A stretch of DNA of 64,000 nucleotides from NCBI GenBank assembly GCA_905221605.1, contig CAJNDS010001335.1, forward strand, positions 1,414,438-1,478,437. The letters are read 5' to 3'. Numbering within the stretch: the first letter of the stretch is position 1; every line of letters begins with the position of its first letter. This DNA is from Symbiodinium natans. Taxonomy: Eukaryota > Sar > Dinophyceae > Suessiales > Symbiodiniaceae. The notes under the pieces were generated by a model. It was not told where the DNA came from, ran no database searches, and saw only the letters and a list, made by a program, of their open reading frames with translations. Both the position numbers and the translations under genes were made by a program. Positions 30,301-35,236 of the stretch are shown in pieces.

Positions 30301-32625
30301 TTAGGGCCCAGAACCAATTTAATTTAATTTGGCAATTTAAGGAATTTAAAGAATTTCGGCCTCTGTAAATTCTTTAATTTCCTTAAATTCCTAAATTAGG
30401 GTTAATTTATGAATTCAAGGAATTTAAAGAATTTAGGCCTCTTTCAATTCTTTCAATTCTTTAAATTCCTTGAGTTCCTAAATTGGCCCTGATTTAGGAA
30501 TTTAAGGAATTTAAGAAATTTTACATTAAGGCCCGGCCTCCTTAAATTCTCTAAATTGCTTAAATTCCTAAATTCTGCCTGAAGAAGCCAAGCCACACGC
30601 CAAATAGTACATAAAGGTCCTTCGTACATAGCCCTAAACCCTGTAGCCTATAGCCCTAAACCCTATAGCCCTAGACCCCGGAGCCCTAAACCCTAAACCC
30701 TATACCCATAAACTCTAAACACTAATCACCCAAAACCACCCAACCTCAGGACTTCCTCTCGCAAGCTGGCTTTACTCGGGCGCTCCGGCAGATGCCTCCA
30801 ATCGGCTGGTCGGCACAACTTCGGTATACTTTTTGTTAGGGTTTAGGGTTTGGGTTTAGGTTTAGGCTTTAGGCTTTAGGTTTAGAGTTTAGGGTTTAGG
30901 GCTTTATGGTTTGGGGCTCAGGGTTGTAGGGTTGTAGGGCTTCAGGGTTTCGGGTTCTAGGGTTTTGGGGTATTGGAGTTTTAGGGTTTTAGGGTTTAGG
31001 GTTTGGTTTTGGGATTAGGGAATCTAATCCCTCAAAGCGGTACAAGGATTATAGCATACTTAAAGGGGACAAGTGGGAGCGACACAAGGCTTACTTTGAC
31101 GCACTTGTTTTCAGTACGGAGGCCAGGAGGCGTGGTTGGGAACCTTCTAGGTAGTTCTCTAAATGAGGGTCACCTCTTGGACCACCCTATATAGCACGAC
31201 ACCCATAAATTAAGGGACTGCAGACGGGACCGCAAAGTAGAGGTGGTTTCAAGGGACCAACCTCGACATCAGGGAAATCGGGTCCCTCGGGGGGGGAAGA
31301 GTCCAAAAAATCTGGTAACAGCAGGGTGCCGATTCCCGAACCCCTCTAGTAAAAGCTACAGCTTTAGTAAGTAGATTGGTATTCCAGGCAGCATCAAAAA
31401 CGAAAGTCAAGTTACCTTGTGCTTGGAAGTTTGCCTTTTTTTGGGTTTTGTGCTTTCATGTGTGTTCCCTGTCTATCTTTCTTCATTTCTTTCTGGCTTC
31501 GTTTTTTATTGTTTTCATGCTTTATCTCTCTCTTTCTATATTTTATCTTCCTTGTTTTCCTTGTTTCTTTCTTTCGGTCTTTCTCTCACTCTGTCTCCCT
31601 CCCTCCCTCCCGATCCCTCTCTCTGTTCAGGCATTTGCGCTCGCCCTGCCCAAACCAGAAGCTACGTACCTCTCCCCACAACAAACGCCCCGGCACATTC
31701 CCGTTCCCAAGGAAGCTTGCGTTGGGCTGCCTCAAGTTCTTTGTGGTACTTTACTGTAACTTTAGATCCTTACCCTTTTGGGGTTAATTGGGTTTCTTAA
31801 TAAGGCAGCTAAACGTTTAATTTTTAGCTAGCCTCCCGAGTGCAGCCAAGAAATTCTAAGACCCCCAAACTCGAGACCCTATGGCTTCAGGACATGGGAA
31901 TGCCCTGCCGCCGGGCTGCAGGTGGTTTTTTTTTGAAGGCCGCCGAACCCCTAAACCCTAAAACCCTAAACCCTAAACCCAGGAGAAGCTTCCAGTGAGG
32001 TCTAGGTTTGGCCTGATCAAGACTAGCAATCAGGTTTTCTGCCTCCCCAGCCTAAACCCCAAAACCCCAAACCCTAAACCCGAAACCTTCAAGTTTCGGT
32101 CAAGTTGCTTGTTCGGTTTTTGAAGTTTTGGGGGCTATGCCCAAGCACCCGCGGGGGTTTAGGTGGGGGGAGGGGTTTAGGGGCCCTACCCGAAACCTCT
32201 GAGTCTTCGCGGAAATTGATGCCACCCGGGCCTACGCCCCGAAAAGTCCGGCGTGAGCTTGCAAGGCTGAGGGCTCCCTAAGTCCTTTACCTTCGGCCCC
32301 GAAGCTTAAAGCCGTGATTTTGGGGTTTTGGAGGGTTTTGGGTTTTGGGTTTAGGGTTTAGGGTTAGGGTGGATCAAGTCTTCACAGCTTTCCGTGACTT
32401 GTCCTTGCGGCATTTTTCCCACAGTGCGGAGAGTTTTCAGACCTAAGCCTTACGTAACCCCCAACACGGTAGAAACGCGGAATCCTCTGAGCCCCAAGCC
32501 CCAAGCCCCAAACCCTAAACCCTATACTACAGCCAAAGTCTAAGAAGCGGCAGCTGGATGGTCATTCAAGGTACATCCGCGACGGCGAGGGTTTGAGCCA
32601 AGGCGCGCGCCGTGCCGGCGCATAG
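21984..32625 (+). CDS. FkbM-family SAM-dependent methyltransferase, multi-exon gene (5' end unresolved)
   Basis: FkbM-type enzymes are class I SAM-dependent methyltransferases that O-methylate small molecules or sugars. Joined exons give, in order: the SAM-binding motif I (VLHVGANVGQE); a Tyr/Leu segment leading to LWIEAQEE; an acidic helix (EELEENL); AISSEEGQATLY; the family's Ser-rich SISSSLKPL; TLEGLLARL; FLYLDVQGSELDVL; the segment RYIMTEIS followed by HYKGG; and DFLSQAGF. This is the order expected of the family. Proposed exons: 21984-22011, 22131-22192, 22530-22567, 23149-23215, 24131-24219, 24673-about 24742, 26026-26110, 26853-26903, 28034-28101, 30750-30823, 31115-31150, 31631-31711, 31891-31921, 31983-32033, 32204-32252, 32368-32453 and 32533-32625. 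A stretch between SSSLKPL and TLEGLL may be missing. The family assignment is firm; exact boundaries are inferred from frame and family alignment by memory. The C-terminal extension after the FkbM domain is basic and unrecognised. The substrate cannot be told. Confidence 0.85.
22131..22192 (+). CDS. FkbM exon with SAM-binding motif I
   Basis: The frame reads ESAIRKVKGVLHVGANVGQE, the glycine-rich motif I of FkbM methyltransferases. The acceptor is the last TTTAG of a heptamer array (AG|GG). The exon most likely ends at GAA|GCAGTT, a GC donor, because the next exon then restores the family pattern GQE-RE-x-x-Y. Confidence 0.8.
22530..22567 (+). CDS. FkbM exon (REATYDELGVPFV)
   Basis: Acceptor CTCGCAG is followed by REATYDELGVPF. 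Ending at GT|GCGACT (a GC donor) leaves two bases that join G at 23149 to give V and then LWIEA, matching the family spacing. The choice of donor is inferred from this match. Confidence 0.7.
23149..23215 (+). CDS. FkbM exon (LWIEAQEECREELEENL)
   Basis: Acceptor CTCGGCAG|G, then LWIEAQEECREELEENLRVA. The WIEA-x-x-E signature followed by a Glu-rich helix is typical of the strand after motif I in FkbM proteins. A GC donor (GGA|GCTCTT) would keep phase 0 into 24131; the open frame itself runs on to TGA at 23225. Confidence 0.75.
23243..23355. mobile_element. family A TIR element
   Basis: Terminal inverted repeat starting GGGATGTT(C/T)CCCC and a subterminal AACAGTCC...GGACTGTTAG pair. Further full or near-full copies at 25091-25200, 41697-41802, 42567-42674, 45539-45631, 19221-19306 and 56833-56940. 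About 90-115 bp, non-coding, MITE-like. Confidence 0.8.
23583..23684. repeat. GA and GTGA microsatellite
   Basis: GTGTGCGTG, then GA repeats with one GC step, then GTGA units. Confidence 0.9.
23850..24085. repeat. AT and GTAT microsatellite
   Basis: AT-rich variants followed by some thirty GTAT (ATGT) units. It lies in the FkbM intron just before exon 24131. Confidence 0.9.
24131..24219 (+). CDS. FkbM exon (AISSEEGQATLY)
   Basis: The frame opens after GCAGTAG with FNVSEVHKRQRDVVAI and ends ITAISSEEGQATLY. The family has a conserved 'A-x-S-x-x-x-G-x-x-TLY' strand here. The exon ends TACAG|GACCCC, a GA donor, and joins 24673 as R-TDNS. Confidence 0.8.
24673..24742 (+). CDS. FkbM exon (TDNSISSSLKPL)
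   Basis: Acceptor GACTGAG|G, then TDNSISSSLKPLGNGHRSGL. The triple Ser followed by L-x-PL is a family hallmark. The 3' end is not resolved; several GC or GA donors lie between 24712 and 24742. Confidence 0.7.
25091..25200. mobile_element. family A element with a heptamer insert
   Basis: Ends TTGGGCTG...CAGCCCAA are inverted repeats; the centre carries three TTTAGGG-like units that other copies lack. Confidence 0.75.
26026..26110 (+). CDS. FkbM exon (TLEGLLARL...FLYLDVQG)
   Basis: Reads VKTETLEGLLARLSLEPARF and then DFLYLDVQ. The 'DFL-x-x-D-[VI]-QG' strand is diagnostic of FkbM. The exon ends CAAG|GCCGGC, a GC donor; joining G to GA at 26853 produces QGSELDVLRG, the expected continuation. 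This is the clearest non-GT splice in the window. Confidence 0.85.
26853..26903 (+). CDS. FkbM exon (SELDVLRGSGGALSHI)
   Basis: Acceptor TGCTCAG|GA, then SELDVLRGSGGALSHI. It ends ATCC|GCCACC (GC donor); C joins GC at 28034 to give R before YIMTEIS. Phase and family pattern agree on both sides. Confidence 0.85.
28034..28101 (+). CDS. FkbM exon (YIMTEIS...HYKGG)
   Basis: Acceptor TAGCCAG|GC, then YIMTEISAEEHYKGGCMEGD and LH. The TE-[IV]-S and Y-x-GG signatures match the region after the QG strand. The frame continues to TAG at 28131, but a GA donor at CAC|GAGAAT joins in phase to DFLSQAGF at 30750, as expected for the family's last helix. Confidence 0.7.
29380..30085. other. heptamer-free purine/pyrimidine region
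   Basis: Purine-rich to about 29590 (GGAGAAAGGAGGA type), then pyrimidine-rich (TTCCTCTTCCT type) to about 29960: a strand switch. Open frames on both strands are low-complexity and not supported as genes. Confidence 0.6.
30085..30240. repeat. tandem GGGTTGGGCACTCC repeats
   Basis: Repeats of CTGGGGTTGGGCACTC with CCAGGGAGACTC spacers, about six units of uneven length. Confidence 0.75.
30225..30580. repeat. AATTTAAGG / CCTTAAATT inverted repeats
   Basis: Alternating blocks of GGAATTTAAGGAATTTAA and TTAAATTCCTTAAATTCC, able to form large AT-rich hairpins. No heptamers inside. Confidence 0.8.
30750..30823 (+). CDS. FkbM exon, end of catalytic domain (DFLSQAGF)
   Basis: Acceptor AACCTCAG|G, then DFLSQAGFTRALRQMPPIGW and SAQL, resembling the C-terminal 'FL-x-x-x-GF...GW' strand of FkbM proteins. 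It has a normal GT donor (CG|GTATAC). It is placed across a 2.6 kb intron. Confidence 0.65.
31115..31150 (+). CDS. candidate FkbM extension exon
   Basis: A 36-nt segment between TTTTCAG and TAG|GTAGTT. In the phase left by 30823 it reads RTEARRRGWEPS. No domain is recognised. Confidence 0.45.
   Translation, partial: YGGQEAWLGTF
31631..31711 (+). CDS. candidate exon after a pyrimidine tract
   Basis: A long CT-rich tract (31440-31626) ends in GTTCAG|G, followed by an open segment. In the phase carried from 31150 it reads HLRSPCPNQKLRTSP; frame 2 (AFALALPKPEATYLSP) is also open, so the frame is uncertain. Family-C element sequence starts just downstream at 31738. Confidence 0.4.
31738..31850. 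mobile_element. family C conserved element, about 113 bp
   Basis: Starts CTTTGTGGTACTTTACTGTA and ends GAGTGCAGCCAAG. Other copies at 42438-42550 and 56996-57106 are strongly alike over the whole length, without obvious TIRs. Confidence 0.8.
31891..31921 (+). CDS. micro-exon, 31 nt
   Basis: Bounded by GGCTTCAG|G and GCAG|GTGGTT. In the phase that leads into 31983 it reads TWECPAAGLQ. It is short, so it could be chance. Confidence 0.4.
31983..32033 (+). CDS. exon of the FkbM C-terminal extension
   Basis: Reads EKLPVRSRFGLIKTSNQ from CCCAG|GAG to CAG|GTTTTC, phase 0 at both ends. It joins in frame to 32204. Confidence 0.6.
32204..32252 (+). CDS. exon of the FkbM C-terminal extension
   Basis: Reads SSRKLMPPGPTPRKVR from CTCTGAG to C|GTGAGC, a strong GT donor. 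Phase 0 in, phase 1 out; the split codon is completed at 32368. Confidence 0.6.
32368..32453 (+). CDS. exon of the FkbM C-terminal extension
   Basis: Starts at heptamer-derived GGGTTAG|GG and ends TAC|GTAACC. In the carried phase it reads WIKSSQLSVTCPCGIFPTVR and then RVFRPKPY. A second frame (DQVFTAFRDLSLRHFSH) is also open, so phase is the only guide. Confidence 0.5.
32533..32625 (+). CDS. terminal exon of the FkbM gene
   Basis: Acceptor ACTACAG, then PKSKKRQLDGHSRYIRDGEG, ending ...ARRAGA and TAG. The start is phase 0, matching 32453. The KSKKR stretch could be a basic targeting signal, but this is only suggestive. The heptamer-rich region ends soon after, which fits a gene end. Confidence 0.6.
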   Translation, partial: PKSKKRQLDGHSRYIRDGEGLSQGARRAGA

Positions 32626-32889
32626 GCCGAAGTGCTTGCGTAGCAAAGGCTTCGAGGCTTGCAGACGAAGTTACCTGTCTAAACCCCAAACCCTAAACCC
32701 CATCCCTGTGCTTCCGAGGGGATCTCTTCTTTCGGGGGTGATGTTAGTTTAGGCTTGCAGGTCTAGAATTTGACTTTTTGGGAGATGAAAGGGGATCGCC
32801 TGAACCCTAAAACCTCAAACCCGATACCCGAAATCCTAAGCCCTCAGCCCTAAACCCTGTAAGAGGGTAACAAAAGGGCCGACTTCGTG

Positions 32890-33025
32890 AACTTTTTTTG
32901 TTTTTTTTGTTGGGGGGGGGGGGGGGGGGGGGGGTGGGGGGGGGGGGGGGGGGGGGGGTGGGGGGGGGGGGGGGTGGGGGGGGGGGGGGGGGGGGGGGTG
33001 GGGGGGGGGGGGGGGGGGGGGGGGT

Positions 33026-33115
<90 letters not shown>
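32890..33115. repeat. T-tract followed by a G tract of about 200 nt
   Basis: Begins TTTTTTTGTTTTTTTTGTT, then an almost uninterrupted G run with single T breaks in the first 110 nt and pure G for the last 90. Such a tract should form G-quadruplex structures. Confidence 0.95.
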
Positions 33116-33116
<1 letters not shown>

Positions 33117-33205
33117 AAGGGACCCTTAATCTTATTCCCCTATATAACCCCCTATATGTAATACGATATATAATATATATACATGTCTATATATATATAT
33201 ATAGT

Positions 33206-33262
33206 ACCCCCCCCCCCCCCCAAAAAAAAAAAAAAAACACACACACACACACACACACACAC
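33206..33262. repeat. poly-C/poly-A junction and CA repeat
   Basis: C run, A run, then CA repeats. Same arrangement in complement as the T/G junctions elsewhere. Confidence 0.9.
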
Positions 33263-33499
33263 GTTTCCATATGCTCTTCCCCGGCCTCCCGGTTTGGTCA
33301 TGGTAGAGTTTGACTAATTCATTAAATATTTTACTCAAGTTCACTAATTTGTCTAATGTAATTGATTTAGTTACTTTAATTCACTTCGTTGATTCCAAGA
33401 AGCTTAATTCACATAATTAGGTCCACTCAGCAATTGCTCGAGCGAGTGCTCAAACAGAAGCGACCTGAAAAATTTGCTCGAGATCGCGGATTGGAATTT

Positions 33500-34440
33500 A
33501 AATAAGATTGCTGTTAGTTTTACTTGGGTTCGTATTAAATTTCATAGGATTCATAGGGTTCGTATGAATTCAATAGGAATCCTATTCAAATCAATACGTA
33601 CAATTAATAAGAATCTGGTCTAAATATGTAGAAGCTTATTAAATTAGTAGGACTCCCATTAAAATTTCTTGGAGTCCTAAATTCAGAGGATTCATCCCAT
33701 TGAAATGAATAGGAACCGTTTTGAATGCACAGGAATGCCATTAAAAAATATGAAGAAGTAACGTGGTCCCTTTAAAACAAAAAGAGTCGCACTGATAAAC
33801 TTGCTATGAACCTTATTAACATGAAAATTATTAAGAATTACAATAGAAATGCTTCGAGTCCAACTGAAATGAATAAGGAACAATATTCAAAAAAATAGGA
33901 GCACTGTTGAATCTAGTAGGAACCTACGAAAATTATTAGGAATCCATTCACATGAATGAGAAACCCTGTCAAAATGAATACGAAGCCTACTCAAATTAAT
34001 CAGGAACCTATGTAAATGAGCAGGAAGCTTGTCAAAGCAAAAAGAATCCAATTACCAATTGTACGAAATCTTATTAAATTGAATAGAAGCCTACTAACAT
34101 CATAGGGATGTGTTTTAAATTTCTAGGAATAAGAACGCTATCGACATTACTAAGAATCCTATTAACACTACTTGGAATCTGATTAAAATGAATAGGAATC
34201 AATATCAAATCGAGCAAAATTAGTCGGCATCCTTAAATAGGCATCCTTTAGAATTAATACGAACCCTATTAAACAAATACAGGAATCCTATTCAAAAACA
34301 ATTTGAATGCTAGTAAAATTACTCGGAACCATATTAATTTAATCAGAACCCCATTAGAGTGAACGGGAGTATTGGTAAATGTAATGGGAAACCTAATGGG
34401 TAAGATTAATAAGACTCTTATTTTCCGTCCATAAGTTTAA
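33500..34440. repeat. degenerate AATAGGAATCC satellite
   Basis: Repeated variants of AATAGGAATCCTATTAAAAT, roughly 20-25 bp apart, much diverged. AT-rich, unlike the rest of the window. Confidence 0.75.
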
Positions 34441-34880
34441 ACTGTCACCTTTTTCTCGGCTCTCCGAATTTAGAATTCCAGAATTCCAGAACTCCAGATT
34501 TTCAGGGGCCCCCAGTTCCAGAATTCCAGATTCGGGAATTCTGGAACTGGGGGCTAACAAGAACTCCCATTAAAGTGAACAGGAGTAATATTTAACTTAA
34601 TAGGAAGCCTAGAAGGTAGTAAGGAACCCTATAAAATTTAATGGGTAAGATTAATAACACTCTTATTTTCTGTCTCTAATTTCAAAATGTCACTAATGTC
34701 ACCTTATTCTCGGCTCTCCGAATTTAGAATTCCAGAATTCCAGAATTCCAGATTTTTCAGGGGCGCCCAGTTCCAGAATTCCAGATTCTGGAATTCTGGA
34801 ACTGGGGGCCTCTGCAAAATCTGGAATTCTGGAATTCTGGACTTAGGGGTCTCAGAAAATCTGGAATTCTGGAATTCTGG
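34400..34880. repeat. duplicated module with GAATTCTGG hairpins
   Basis: A module of about 250 bp occurs twice (from 34400 and from 34643). Each holds CCAGTTCCAGAATTCCAG followed by its inverted copy (CTGGAATTCTGGAACTGG). More AATCTGGAATTCTGG units follow to 34880. Confidence 0.85.
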
Positions 34881-35120
34881 GTCTCTGGGGAGAGGTTTTC
34901 AGAGTGTACGATAGGAAAACATAGTAAAACGTGGGTGTTGAGGGGGGGGGTAGCATATATATATATTATAATATATATATATATATATATCGTATGTAGT
35001 CCGTATTGTCCCCGTATACCTAAGTAGCCCCTGAACAACCCCTGAGGTCCCTTATAAGGGTCCCTCCTTTAGTCCCTTGATCATGGTTTTGGGCTGCGAG
35101 TTTCGGTGTTTCGGCCGTAG

Positions 35121-35236
35121 GGTTTACGGTTCCATGCGTGCAGTGTTGCACGAAGCTTTCTTCGGGGGCGCCTGCTTGCATGTTGTACAGTGTTCTCTTT
35201 TGCCGTGGCTGCCGTTGTGCTGGCCGCGTCCTGCAG
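35121..35236 (+). CDS. membrane gene exon 1, hydrophobic helix
   Basis: From GGCCGTAG|G to TGCAG|GTAGAG. Reads GLRFHACSVARSFLRGRLLA and then CCTVFSFAVAAVVLAASC: a basic stretch followed by a long hydrophobic helix, like a signal anchor. Confidence 0.6.

Larger units (their letters stand above)
32626..35120. other. probable intergenic region with no exon recognised
   Basis: After the stop at 32623-32625 and a short heptamer patch come poly-G, a TA tract, a poly-C/poly-A junction, a degenerate AT-rich satellite and GAATTC hairpins. No heptamer arrays and no convincing exon are seen from about 32880 to 35100. Confidence 0.6.

Noticed and set aside
32887-33161. Poly-Gly open frames
   Set aside because: Direct translation of the G tract.
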